Assembly: GCA_903789525.1 (NCBI GenBank) | Contig: CAIFER010000001.1 | Coordinates: forward strand, 806,001 to 870,000 | Direction: 5' to 3' | DNA from: an uncultured Aeriscardovia sp. | Lineage (GTDB): Bacteria; Actinomycetota; Actinomycetes; Actinomycetales; Bifidobacteriaceae | Length of the DNA: 64,000 nucleotides | In this document: positions 35,584-44,262 of the stretch, in pieces | How the letters are laid out: each line of letters opens with the position of its first letter | Numbering within the stretch: position 1 is the stretch's first letter | Notes under the pieces: generated by a model | The model's database searches: none | Seen by the model: the letters and a program-made list of their open reading frames with translations, nothing else | What the model was told of the DNA's origin: nothing | Translations under genes and position numbers: made by a program

Positions 35584-36915
35584 TTAGAACGTGATCGGCG
35601 AATTGAGCGGCATACTCAGAGATTTCATCCCCGTGATACCAAACCATGGAGCGATGTGGGTGTCGAACCACGAGTAACCGAGATCGAATGCCGGGAGGAA
35701 TCCGGTGCGCATCATCATCGCGAAACTCGCCCACGCGAAGAACAGCGCCGCAAGGCTGAACACCCAGATGCCAAACTCCAGCCAGCGCATCTGCCGACGC
35801 AGGTGACGTTTGTTCAGTCGCCCATCGTTAGCACTACCACTAGCATCCGCACGAGCAGAAACAGCATCCGCCTGGGCGATAGCACCAGCAGTAGAATTCG
35901 CGGCGTCAGGCTCATCGTCAGCGAGCAACCTCTTGTCCTTATTGCGACGGCGGCGGCACAGCATCTCGGCGAGCACGCACAGTAGCGTCATCAGCAGGAA
36001 CAGCCACAGGAACCATCGCGGCAAGCCATGCGGTTGCGTCATCGGTTTCGCCTCACCAATGTAACGCCCACGCACGAGGAGACGATGGTCGTTGACGCCG
36101 TACGGTGTACACGTGAGCAGCGTGACGTAATTCTTGCCCTGCACCGGCTGAAGTGCTTGAACTTGGGTCGGCCAAATCACGGTAATGCTGTCGACGCGGT
36201 ACGTTAGCCGGTGCGTGAGCACACGAATCTGGAACGTATCGCCCTTCTTCATCTGCGTGAGGTTGTCGAAGAAGATATGGCCGACAAGTCCTGTGTGTCC
36301 GGCGATGACCGAATGAATAGTCCTGTTATTGGTCGGTAAGTGAGTGGTGGCGATGTGACCGGTCCCCTTGGCGAGCACTGCGTCTGACGTCCCGTGGTAG
36401 ACCGGCAGCTCCACGTGGATCTTCGGGATCTCGACATACGCCATCATGCCGTGACCGTCCACATCAAGCGTCTTCCAGTAACGATTAAGTGGGGCGCGGA
36501 GCGAACTGGTGCTGAACGGATCGCGCAGGTGAGGGCGACCGAGTTCGACATCGTACTCCTTGGCGTCACGCCACATTTTTTCGCGCTGGGCAGGTGACAG
36601 CCGGTTGACGATGGCATCGTAGTTGTCGATCGCGCGGCTCTGCTGAGAATAGTTGACGTAACTAGCGATGAGCGGGTATAGGAAAATCCCCAGGCCGACG
36701 AGGAAGGCGACTACCTCGATGAGAGTGTGCCAGTCGAAACGATGGGCTTTGCCGTGCTCGCTTCCCTTCATCGGGGCATCGGCGTTGGGCTTGGTATCGG
36801 TCTTGGTATCGGTCTTGGCAACGGTTTTGGCTTTGGAAGCGACTGACGTGGCCGCTGTAGCAGACTCCTTTACTTTCGCTCTCATCGTCGCATCCCTCAT
36901 CGCCGCATCCCTCAT
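35584..36915 (-). CDS. class C sortase (pilus-assembly type)
   Basis: A 443-residue sortase that should join pilin subunits through LPXTG-like signals. N-terminal helix about 66-86; the class C lid motif DPF at 132-134; catalytic His207 (AGHTGL), Cys269 (LLTCTPYG) and Arg278; a C-terminal helix about 292-312, and a further hydrophobic helix near 395-415. The last ~120 residues beyond the usual C-terminal helix are an extension. GGGAGG lies 8 bases before ATG 36915. The first codons are a 15-bp tandem duplication (MRDAA/MRDAT). ATGA overlap with the truncated sortase upstream. No pilin gene with a sorting signal is present locally. Confidence 0.9.
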   Translation of the reverse strand: MRDAAMRDATMRAKVKESATAATSVASKAKTVAKTDTKTDTKPNADAPMKGSEHGKAHRFDWHTLIEVVAFLVGLGIFLYPLIASYVNYSQQSRAIDNYDAIVNRLSPAQREKMWRDAKEYDVELGRPHLRDPFSTSSLRAPLNRYWKTLDVDGHGMMAYVEIPKIHVELPVYHGTSDAVLAKGTGHIATTHLPTNNRTIHSVIAGHTGLVGHIFFDNLTQMKKGDTFQIRVLTHRLTYRVDSITVIWPTQVQALQPVQGKNYVTLLTCTPYGVNDHRLLVRGRYIGEAKPMTQPHGLPRWFLWLFLLMTLLCVLAEMLCRRRRNKDKRLLADDEPDAANSTAGAIAQADAVSARADASGSANDGRLNKRHLRRQMRWLEFGIWVFSLAALFFAWASFAMMMRTGFLPAFDLGYSWFDTHIAPWFGITGMKSLSMPLNSPITF

Positions 36916-37427
36916 CGCTGCACCTCCCCTGCCTCATCACGTATTGCAACGATGATCGGGGCACTGAGCGGATCGGCAAGCTGGCCGCGTACGAGGGCAA
37001 TGATCACGCACGCATATACGACCCCCACCGCGAGCGTACTGATTACCGGCATCATGGCCTGCAACATTGAAGCAACAGCACCGGTCGTCAGATCTTTCAC
37101 TGCCACAAGCCGACCGCGCACCAGCAGCCTAAACGAGTTGACATACCGCGGCGTACACGTCATGAGCGTGGCATAATGCTTGCCGCTATAACCCCGTATT
37201 CCGTTGACATCGTTGGGGCGCACAGTGCTGATTTTGTCTACGCGATAGACGAGTTCCTGGCCCAGCATGTCGATATAAAACGTGTTGCCTACTTTGACTT
37301 TCGGAAGATCATCGAACACAGGATCGTCCGTCTGACCGTTGTGACCGGCGAGCAGCGGGTTGATGCCGTCAATTGAGCTTGGCAAAGCAGTTTGAGGTAC
37401 GTGTTCCACACCGCTGATCTGCGTCAA
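36912..37427 (-). pseudogene. N-terminally truncated class C sortase
   Basis: A 171-codon frame that starts (TTG) just before the catalytic His: AGHNGQ (His29), LMTCTPRYVNSFRLLVRGR (Cys91, Arg100), then a C-terminal helix. The usual ~150 residues before this, with the membrane anchor and lid, are missing. Upstream of the TTG the frame continues open inside the adhesin gene for 26 codons; its last dozen residues still align with sortases and then stop doing so. The sortase and adhesin fragments therefore meet at one deletion junction around 37430-37470. Catalytic residues survive, but a protein without the N-terminal part is unlikely to fold or sit in the membrane. Confidence 0.75.
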
Positions 37428-38695
37428 ATCCCCGCCCGCATCAATACGCCGATCGAGGCCAGATCGGTGATCTCACCATCAAGGAATTTGTGTACTCCTC
37501 CAGGGAAGCCGTCTCCTGCAGAAACGGAGCCAGTCAGTGCTTCAGAACTTCCGTCGCCCCAGAGACTCTGATTCACCAGAACCCCTGTCCTGTTCTCGGC
37601 CGGACCTTGAATCTTGTACAGCGGATAATCCGGAGTGGTGAATATTGAATTCAATCCCCCACCGGATGGCATGATGTACAGCGACTTATTGCTCAACCCC
37701 TTATCATGATTAAGGAGCGAAACTGCTAAACCACTCGATGAACCGTTTGAACCGATGCCGGTGACCTCACCATTCCAATAACCATGATCAGGATGCCACT
37801 TAATAGCCAACTTACTTGTATCCACCATCGTGTCGCTGTCAGGCCTAAATGAGCGATTCTGCACATTGGCCGCAGGAATATGGATACGGCGAACGTAACG
37901 AGTACCTGTCCGTGAAGTCCCAGCCGTTACAGTACCTGTCGAGATCCAGCTGAGAACGAGCGTCATATTTCCTTGATCATCAAACTCGATATCGCTGTTC
38001 TGGTTGTTTGACGGTCGGGTATCGTTTGACAAGTAAAGCGTACCCTTGCGCTGTGGATCACCACCATTCGACGCATAGAAATCAACACTCGAACCCGAAC
38101 TCGAGCCATTATTGGGGTGGACGACCGCGATGTAGTAATCGCCATTTGCCTTATCAACGGCACCGCCTGTGGCCATTCCGTTGCCGATAGGCATAGGCTG
38201 ATTAACACGCTTCCAATAAGTCATAACACTGTTGTATGGATTTGGATAGTTTGCGTACCTGATGCGATCAGCCTTTGTCAGTCTCCACGCCTGCATTTTT
38301 ATAGAATTACCGGTACCCGTATTAATGACAGCCCACAGATCGCCTGTCTTATTATCTGAGGCAAGAGCATCAAAAGTGTACGTTACCCTAGGATCCCACA
38401 TCGGCAGATATGGCAATGGGAACATACATGCACCAGAAACGTGACCGCCGAATTCCCCAACATTCCCTGTGGCAGAAAGTTGCGGCTGTGGGGTAAAAAC
38501 TTGATACACCTGGCCCGTTGAAGTCAGCATAATAACGTTGTTCTTGCCGCAGAAGCTAGGAACGGTGAAACCGGTTGAGAAAGTACCATCATCAGCTGCA
38601 GCACTCCGCGGGACAATGAAAGAAACCAGAATCATGGCGAAAACGCAGACGCAGGCCGCTACCAGACCTGTTACCTTTGCGATTGTCTTCCTCAT
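37424..38695 (-). pseudogene. secreted N-terminal fragment of a pilus tip-like adhesin
   Basis: 423 codons from ATG 38695 (GGAGAG upstream). The signal peptide (MRKTIAKVTGLVAACVCVFA, then MILVSFIVPRSAAA) is followed by Asn/Gly/Ser-rich beta-sheet sequence such as TVPSFCGKNNVIML and LWAVINTGTGNSIKMQ. Bifidobacterial pilus operons start with a large tip adhesin of well over 1000 residues, then a major pilin, then a class C sortase. Here the frame ends abruptly (GVLMRAGI) with no sorting signal and overlaps the truncated sortase by 4 bases. A deletion removing the adhesin C-terminus, the major pilin and the sortase N-terminus explains this. The protein could still be secreted, but not anchored. 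Confidence 0.6.
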
Positions 38696-38777
38696 GGTCG
38701 CTCTCTCTCCGCGAAACATATTTCAGAAAACTGTCAATTCCTATTGAAACGGATAGATCGCAATCACAAAACAGGTC

Positions 38778-38833
38778 GTTCATAAACGGATATTTTTGAC
38801 GCATATTTCTGCCAAACATGCGTCATAAACGTC
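38778..38833. promoter_or_regulatory. three direct repeats with 21-22 bp spacing, candidate LytTR sites
   Basis: CGTTCATAAACG, CGCATATTTC and CGTCATAAACG lie so that their CAT triplets fall at 38781, 38802 and 38824, spaced 21 and 22 bases. Direct repeats two helical turns apart are how LytTR response regulators bind. They lie 86-130 bases before the adhesin-fragment gene and 220 bases before the divergent LytTR gene. Confidence 0.5.
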
Positions 38834-38903
38834 AAATCATCAACAATGTTTACACACGTGTCGATTTTCCATCAGACATTCTTTATAAAAATAACTAATA
38901 GGT

Positions 38904-38939
38904 GCAGTTCTGGAGTTGGGCTCAATTCAACAGAACTGC
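38904..38939. other. hairpin in the leader region of the LytTR gene
   Basis: GCAGTTCTG and CAGAACTGC form a 9-bp perfect stem around an 18-base loop with further pairing (GTTG with CAAC). It lies about 110 bases before the LytTR start, with no T-run. A leader structure or an operator are both possible. The rest of 38696-39046 holds no gene. Confidence 0.4.
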
Positions 38940-39046
38940 GGCGGTATACGACACAAAAAAAGACCTAGTTTGCAATAATTCGAGGGGCTCTCACGTAAAG
39001 AGAAGCCTTCCGAAAGCCAGGAAACTGACGGAGGTTGAGGCGAACG

Positions 39047-39820
39047 ATGGGGATTCGCGTAGCAGTAGTAGACGATGATCCCGCGTTCTGCCGCACGGAG
39101 GCAAACCTGATCCGTTCGTGTGGGAAAGAACACGGTGAGACAATTGAAGTAGATTTGTTCAATTCCTCTGCAATGTTTCTGCAAAAATTCACCGCTCAAT
39201 ATGACATCGTGGTCTCAGATGTGGTGATGCATGACTATAGCGGCATTGAGGTCGCTCAGCGGATACGGCTTTTTGACCCGAATTGCCTCATCTTGTTCGT
39301 TGCATCCTCTCCCAAGTTTGCGATCAATGGCTACCAGGTCAACGCCTTCTCTTATCTCCTTAAACCACTTTCGGCCACCGAATTCAACGCTGAATTCAGC
39401 AAGGCTCTGCGAACCGTTCTCCATCGTGAGAGGCCAACGATTCTTCTGCACGAGGAATCTTCGTATTATCGGGTGCCGCTGCGCTCCATCTCTTACATTG
39501 AATCGGCACACCATCGCATTACCGTGCACAGCGATGAGAAAGATATTGCAGTGACCACTACCCTCTCGGCACTGCAAGAACGGCTTGAACCCTACGGTTT
39601 CTACCGCATTAACTCGTATTACCTCGTCAACATGAGCCGGGTGCGTGCCATCGACAGCAAAATTTGCGTGCTGGACACCGGTGCCAAACTCGCCATTAGT
39701 CGCTCACGCAAAGAAAAATTTGTGGAAGCTTTCTTACGGCAACAGAGTCTTCTGACCCCCCCCCATGGAAAATGGCTTTCTCGCCACTCCAGCGATTCCT
39801 TCGGGCATGCAGCCGCGTGA
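39047..39820 (+). CDS. LytTR-type response regulator (AgrA/LytR family), orphan
   Basis: A 257-residue transcription regulator. The receiver domain carries the acid pair in VVDDDPAFC (Asp9/Asp10), the phosphoacceptor Asp58 in IVVSDVVMHDYSG and Lys in SYLLKPLS. The LytTR DNA-binding domain follows (about 135-240: YYRVPLRSISYIESAHHRITVH, then FYRINSYYLVNMSRVRAI). ATG 39047 is chosen for the GAGG 6 bases upstream. No histidine kinase is adjacent. It diverges from the pilus remnant and probably regulated it. A run of nine C at 39756-39764 lies just after the DNA-binding domain, so length changes would replace only the tail. Confidence 0.9.
   Translation: MGIRVAVVDDDPAFCRTEANLIRSCGKEHGETIEVDLFNSSAMFLQKFTAQYDIVVSDVVMHDYSGIEVAQRIRLFDPNCLILFVASSPKFAINGYQVNAFSYLLKPLSATEFNAEFSKALRTVLHRERPTILLHEESSYYRVPLRSISYIESAHHRITVHSDEKDIAVTTTLSALQERLEPYGFYRINSYYLVNMSRVRAIDSKICVLDTGAKLAISRSRKEKFVEAFLRQQSLLTPPHGKWLSRHSSDSFGHAAA
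39756..39764 (+). repeat. C9 homopolymer inside the LytTR gene
   Basis: Nine consecutive C. With nine the protein ends at 39820. With eight the frame would end near 39870, and with ten near 39922, giving different tails of about 38 and 58 residues after the tract. A run this long is a classic slipped-strand site. Confidence 0.85.
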
Positions 39821-39912
39821 TGGCGCGCGGAGGTCTGCCGTTCGGCCTACCGATCGCTCCCGTTTTTAAACCGAACTCGATCCGCAGGCTGATGACCGAC
39901 TTAGCCTTCTCG

Positions 39913-42417
39913 TTAGCTTTCTAACTTTTCTGCCACGATCATGACCGCATGGGCAGGATTGATCTGCGGCGGACGCACGCCATAGGTGTTCAGTGCCTCT
40001 CCGTCGAGGACAGCACCGTTCTCCCACCACAGCAGCGGTGACTGGCCAGTATTGATACCTGTCAAGTCGCGATTTGCCGCCAGAGGTGTCACTCGATAGA
40101 GAGCGCGTGGGTCAAGACCAGGCAGGTGAATCGGCGCGGCCGGATACGAGCGGCTCATCGTCAGCTGAGTGTAACGGAACACTCCATGCGACCGGTCCTG
40201 TGCCACGATTCCGTCAACATAGCCGGATGGGTCCATCGAATCGGCAACATCAGCGTGGACAGTCAGGCCATGCTCGAACAAGGCACGATTCCTCTTATAT
40301 TCATCGATCCACACGCGCAGGGCATCAATCTGATCCTGCGGAACCGTCATCAAGTCCCACTCAATGCCCAAATGACCGAAGAAAGCCATGGCAGCACGCA
40401 GAGAGAGGTCAGTCGCGCGACCAGTCGAATCTGCAGGAGATTTGCCCACGTGTTCGCCGAGCATTTCCGGCGGGACGACGACCGAATCGTAACGCTGATT
40501 GATCTCGCGCTCGACCGGATCCACGCAGTCGGAAACCCACACGCGGTCGGCGTAACGCAGGATGCCGAGATCGATGCGTCCGCCGCCGGAACTGCAGCTC
40601 TCAATCTCGAGGCCCGGGTGATCCGCTTTGAGACGGGCAATGAGACGGTACACCGCAGCGACTTGCTTGTGCACGGCCGGGAGACCAGAGCGAAGAGAGA
40701 CCGGCTCGGTGACGATCTTGTTGTGATCCCACTTGATGTAATCGATGCCGAGATCAGAGACGAGTCCGTCCATCTCAGAATGAATGTAGTCCCACGCCTG
40801 TGGGTTGGTCAGGTCAATGACCTGCTGGTGACGGCCTTCCATCGGCAAGCGGCCCTTGGTATCAGCGGCGAGAATCCAATCCGGGTGAGCACGCGCGGTG
40901 TCAGAATCAGGGTTGATCATCTCCGGCTCAAACCACAGACCGAACTCCATGCCATCTTCGTGCACGTGATCGGCAAGAGCCTTGAGTGACTTCGGACCAT
41001 CAGGCCAAACTTGCTGGGAGACCTGCCAATCACCCAATCCCGAAAAATCGTTGCGACGGGAACTAAACCACCCATCATCGACGACGAAACGCTCCACACC
41101 CGTGGCAGCCGCCTTATCAGCAAGCGCAGCGAGCTTATCATACGAATGCTCGAAGTAGACGGCTTCCCACGTATTGAGCAGTACCGGGCGCGGTTTTGTG
41201 GTGAGATTCGGGTGGCACGCGCGCACGAAAGTGTGGAAGCGAGCCGAAACTTCGTTGAGACCATCGCCACATGACCCGTATAGCCATGGCGTGGTGTACG
41301 ACTCGTTGTGCTGGAGAGTGACCTCGCCACCGTACAACAATTCGCCACCGCCGAGCAGCCCTTGCGTATACGGCAAGCGCTCGGCACTCATCACCTGATT
41401 GCCGGACCAGCCGAGGTGCGTGACGTACACTCGTCCGTGCTCAAAGCCGAAACCGGGGACACCGGCAGCGAGGAAAAGTGTGTTGTCGAAGTCCGGTCGC
41501 CCGACCATCGACTTCTTCTCGAAACGGCCGATGGTCAGGCGCTGGCGCTGTGGACGGCGCTCGTGCAGATGATGGCCGGTTGTCGAGAGGATTTCGGTTG
41601 CCTGAGCCGGAAGAGGATATCCGAGCTCCACGCGATCGACGCTCAGAGGAGCGCTATCGTTGCAATCTTTGCCATCGTTTTCATCGTTGCCATCGTTAAT
41701 GACGGCGAGCGCCTGACGAGCTAAACCAGCAGGTGAAAGCTGGAGAACCCACCGAATACACACGTGATGATCGCGATCGGAGGCGATGACCACGGCCTGG
41801 ACGCCACCGCTCATGCCAAGGGTGTCGTCACGGAAGTCATCATGGAAGTCACCGGAAGCGTTCTGGACGTGAGCGGCTGTATCACCGTCCTCATCAGCAG
41901 ACGTGCTGGAAGTGATAGCGGAGACTGCAACGGACTCAACGCTAAAGTTCATGAACTGCTCGACTCCACCGCGACGGGCGATGAAGCGCGAGGAGCCGAT
42001 CCACGACTCTGACTGCGTGGGCAGGATTGATGGCAAAGCGGTCTCGTCAAGCATACCGGAGACGCGCTGCGGATGCTCTGCGGCAAAGAGATTGACCGCA
42101 CTGCTCGGATGAGCGAGAGCGCGACCCCAATGCAGGAGGTGCGGCAGATTTGTGCCTTCACCTGCGAGCGCAAGAGCAACATTCGCCTTGCGCGACTCCA
42201 CGTAGATTGCGGTGATCTCGCCGTGAGCATCGGTGTCTGAAGCGCGGTAGATGGAAGCGCTCACGCCCGGTGCCGCGCCATTTGTGCTGTCGACGTGCTG
42301 GACAGTAGTGATAGTTCTGCCATTCTTACTATTTCCAAACGAATCAGTGTGTTGCGCTACCGGTTGTGACTGCTGTGTCTGCTGCTTTTGTTGTGCTATC
42401 TGTCGTGATTGCGCCAT
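39913..42417 (-). CDS. GH36 alpha-galactosidase
   Basis: An 834-residue cytoplasmic enzyme that releases galactose from raffinose-type sugars and melibiose. It has an N-terminal beta-sandwich (to about 300), then the barrel with ERFVVDDGWFSSRRND, GLWFEPEMINPDSD, the nucleophile in IDYIKWDHNK, CSSGGGRIDLG and the acid/base in VWVSDCVDPVE, then a beta C-domain. No signal peptide. The start at ATG 42417 has AAAGGA about 9 bases upstream and leaves a Gln-rich leader (QQKQQTQQSQ); several ATGs upstream to 42468 are possible. A 15-bp palindrome lies 64 bases upstream and an array of 23-bp repeats further up. Usual length is about 710-760, so the Gln-rich front and an Asp/Asn-rich insertion (NDGNDENDGKDCNDS) account for the extra. 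Confidence 0.93.
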   Translation of the reverse strand: MAQSRQIAQQKQQTQQSQPVAQHTDSFGNSKNGRTITTVQHVDSTNGAAPGVSASIYRASDTDAHGEITAIYVESRKANVALALAGEGTNLPHLLHWGRALAHPSSAVNLFAAEHPQRVSGMLDETALPSILPTQSESWIGSSRFIARRGGVEQFMNFSVESVAVSAITSSTSADEDGDTAAHVQNASGDFHDDFRDDTLGMSGGVQAVVIASDRDHHVCIRWVLQLSPAGLARQALAVINDGNDENDGKDCNDSAPLSVDRVELGYPLPAQATEILSTTGHHLHERRPQRQRLTIGRFEKKSMVGRPDFDNTLFLAAGVPGFGFEHGRVYVTHLGWSGNQVMSAERLPYTQGLLGGGELLYGGEVTLQHNESYTTPWLYGSCGDGLNEVSARFHTFVRACHPNLTTKPRPVLLNTWEAVYFEHSYDKLAALADKAAATGVERFVVDDGWFSSRRNDFSGLGDWQVSQQVWPDGPKSLKALADHVHEDGMEFGLWFEPEMINPDSDTARAHPDWILAADTKGRLPMEGRHQQVIDLTNPQAWDYIHSEMDGLVSDLGIDYIKWDHNKIVTEPVSLRSGLPAVHKQVAAVYRLIARLKADHPGLEIESCSSGGGRIDLGILRYADRVWVSDCVDPVEREINQRYDSVVVPPEMLGEHVGKSPADSTGRATDLSLRAAMAFFGHLGIEWDLMTVPQDQIDALRVWIDEYKRNRALFEHGLTVHADVADSMDPSGYVDGIVAQDRSHGVFRYTQLTMSRSYPAAPIHLPGLDPRALYRVTPLAANRDLTGINTGQSPLLWWENGAVLDGEALNTYGVRPPQINPAHAVMIVAEKLES

Positions 42418-42480
42418 TGCCATCATTCCTTTTGCCATACATGCCATATGGTTATACGTGTCATACATGTCATACGTTTC

Positions 42481-42495
42481 ACACGTAATACGTGT
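42481..42495. promoter_or_regulatory. palindromic operator candidate before the alpha-galactosidase gene
   Basis: ACACGTA-A-TACGTGT is a perfect 7+1+7 palindrome. It lies in a stretch (42425-42500) full of ATACGTG/ATACATG words, 64 bases before the chosen start. The regulator is not identified. Confidence 0.45.
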
Positions 42496-42569
42496 ATGCG
42501 TACTTCTCTCGTCTCAACGATACGACAATTCAGCGCAATTCTTTCACCAGCGTGTACGACATCAATAGG

Positions 42570-42684
42570 TGTACAAAAACAACATTCAAATGTGTATAAA
42601 ACCTACATTGAGAAGTGTAAAAATCCTACATTGGACCGTGTAAAATTCCTACATTCAGACGCTCAAAACGTCCTATTTTCAACG
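42570..42684. repeat. array of five 23-bp direct repeats, each with a TGTA-N7-TACA dyad
   Basis: Five units start at exactly 42570, 42593, 42616, 42639 and 42662, each 23 bp. Consensus of the first 17 bases is TGTAAAAATCCTACATT. The first four units are well conserved (minus-strand core AATGTAGGATTTTTACA, a TGTA-N7-TACA dyad; the first copy has TGTT); the fifth is degenerate and its last 6 bases fall in the epimerase stop region. There are no spacers. The array lies between two same-direction genes, 150-270 bases upstream of the alpha-galactosidase start. Confidence 0.85.
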
Positions 42685-44196
42685 ATTTGACGACACCATC
42701 GGGTATTCGCGCACCTCATCTGGAGAGTGCAGCGGATTCCAGACTTGTGCAAAGAACGGATCACGTCGAGCTCGTTGCCCGTAATTCCAACTTTGTGCGT
42801 CACAAACTGGGCACCAGAAGCCACCCTCGAGCACACATCGCGGCGTCATCCGAAACGAATGGCCGAAAGCACAGACGAAATCGAGCGGCACATCCCAACA
42901 CGCCGGTGCAGGAAGCATCGATTGGCTGACACATTTCCCTCCGCGGAAGGCTGCAGCGTGACGCATTTCGGCGAGATCCAGGCGATCCGGATGATCTTCG
43001 TCCCACCCGTGATCGATCGGCACCACCTGATTCCACTGAGTAAAGTGCGTCAGATCCTCATACTTTTTCGGGATGCGAGACCACGCCTGCCGAGAACCCC
43101 AATACGCCTCGATTTGCGGCTGCATATTCGCACGCAAGAAGTGCAACGTCCCACGCGAACCGGAGGCGATATGCCGAAAGAGCACATGCGAGCCCATACC
43201 GATCACCGCGCTACCAACCTTCCCGAGCACGTGATACAAGCGCACAGCCGGCGCAAAGACCTTCTCAAAACAGCGATAAAAGTACTCAACAGAATCATGC
43301 TGGAAACCGAAGAGCGACTGCAGCCGATCGGAGTCGAGATAATACTGCCCGTGAAAATTGCGAGTCGCTTGCAAACGCGGATCAAAAACTGTACCAATCG
43401 GAACCCCGAGACGAGCGAAAGCTCCTCCATACAGCTGTGCGGCCGAAGCACGACACGATGGTCCTCCACCGATGTTGTAAATGTGCCGCCAAAAACTCGG
43501 TGACAGCTCGCCGGTCGCATCCGCAACAGCAAGATTTTCGAGCAAAATCGCAGAATCACGGTCGGAAACGTATTCGAGAACGTTGTCAAACGGATTGTGA
43601 AGGATAATCGGGTCGTGAATCCGGCACATCTGCAGACTCATGATCCCCGTCTGCCGCAGTGAAACCCATTCGGGGAGGCCAGATTCGATGACCTCTCGCT
43701 CGGCACTCGCTTTGGAGACAGCGTAATAGTCGAACATGCTCGGCTTGATGGGGTCGCCGACACGTCCCCAGTGGATGGGCGGATGACGGTCACCAGTCTC
43801 GGCAACAGTGCCAATGTTGACCACCGCACACCGCGGAACTGTCTGCAAATTCGCCCGAACCGCCTCGATGATGTTGCGAGTGCCGCCCGCATTGACTGCC
43901 ATCGCGAGCGCCGGATGATAATCAGCATGCGGAGAGACAAGTGCGGCGACGTGCAGGACGAGCGTGCATCCGTGGACCGCCCTGATGACTGCCTGCCGAT
44001 CGCGCAGATCACCCCACACGATTGAAAGATTGTCTGCATCGGAAAATTCAGCCAGAGTCTTCCGATCACGTGGGGTATCTGCTGAGAGTACGCGCACGCT
44101 AAACAGATCCGGGTGGCTGAGAAGCCGACGCAATGTCGGAAGACCCATTGTGCCGGTAGCACCCGTCAGTAAAACAATTCTGTGAGCACCTGCCAT
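42679..44196 (-). CDS. NAD-dependent epimerase/dehydratase with C-terminal zinc-ribbon-like tail
   Basis: A 505-residue short-chain dehydrogenase-type protein. The Rossmann motif TGATGTMGLPTLRRLL and the YYAVSKASAE (YxxxK) site are present, with VWGDLRDRQAV between them, so NAD(P) binding and catalysis look intact. Start ATG 44196 has GGAGG 6 bases upstream. From about residue 400 the protein continues with an unusual domain carrying Cys/His spacing (FVCAFGHSFRMTPRCVL, GGFWCPVC), like the zinc ribbons in which a C-x2-GH pair is matched by CPxC. It follows araA by 51 bases on the same strand and may be in the ara operon, but its substrate is unknown. Confidence 0.8.
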   Translation of the reverse strand: MAGAHRIVLLTGATGTMGLPTLRRLLSHPDLFSVRVLSADTPRDRKTLAEFSDADNLSIVWGDLRDRQAVIRAVHGCTLVLHVAALVSPHADYHPALAMAVNAGGTRNIIEAVRANLQTVPRCAVVNIGTVAETGDRHPPIHWGRVGDPIKPSMFDYYAVSKASAEREVIESGLPEWVSLRQTGIMSLQMCRIHDPIILHNPFDNVLEYVSDRDSAILLENLAVADATGELSPSFWRHIYNIGGGPSCRASAAQLYGGAFARLGVPIGTVFDPRLQATRNFHGQYYLDSDRLQSLFGFQHDSVEYFYRCFEKVFAPAVRLYHVLGKVGSAVIGMGSHVLFRHIASGSRGTLHFLRANMQPQIEAYWGSRQAWSRIPKKYEDLTHFTQWNQVVPIDHGWDEDHPDRLDLAEMRHAAAFRGGKCVSQSMLPAPACWDVPLDFVCAFGHSFRMTPRCVLEGGFWCPVCDAQSWNYGQRARRDPFFAQVWNPLHSPDEVREYPMVSSNR

Positions 44197-44262
44197 CGTG
44201 CGCCTCCGCATCCGGTCACAGCGGCCGAGCCCGAAAGCCCGACCGCTCTGATATGCTCACGA

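Noticed and set aside
40126-40989. 287-codon plus-strand open frame
   Set aside because: Antisense of the GH36 gene; Arg/Asp/His-rich shadow caused by codon bias.
42570-42684. CRISPR array
   Set aside because: The 23-bp units adjoin directly with no spacers and no cas genes are near.
42570-42684. Iterons of a replication origin
   Set aside because: No rep gene, no DnaA boxes and a chromosomal housekeeping context; regulator sites are more likely.
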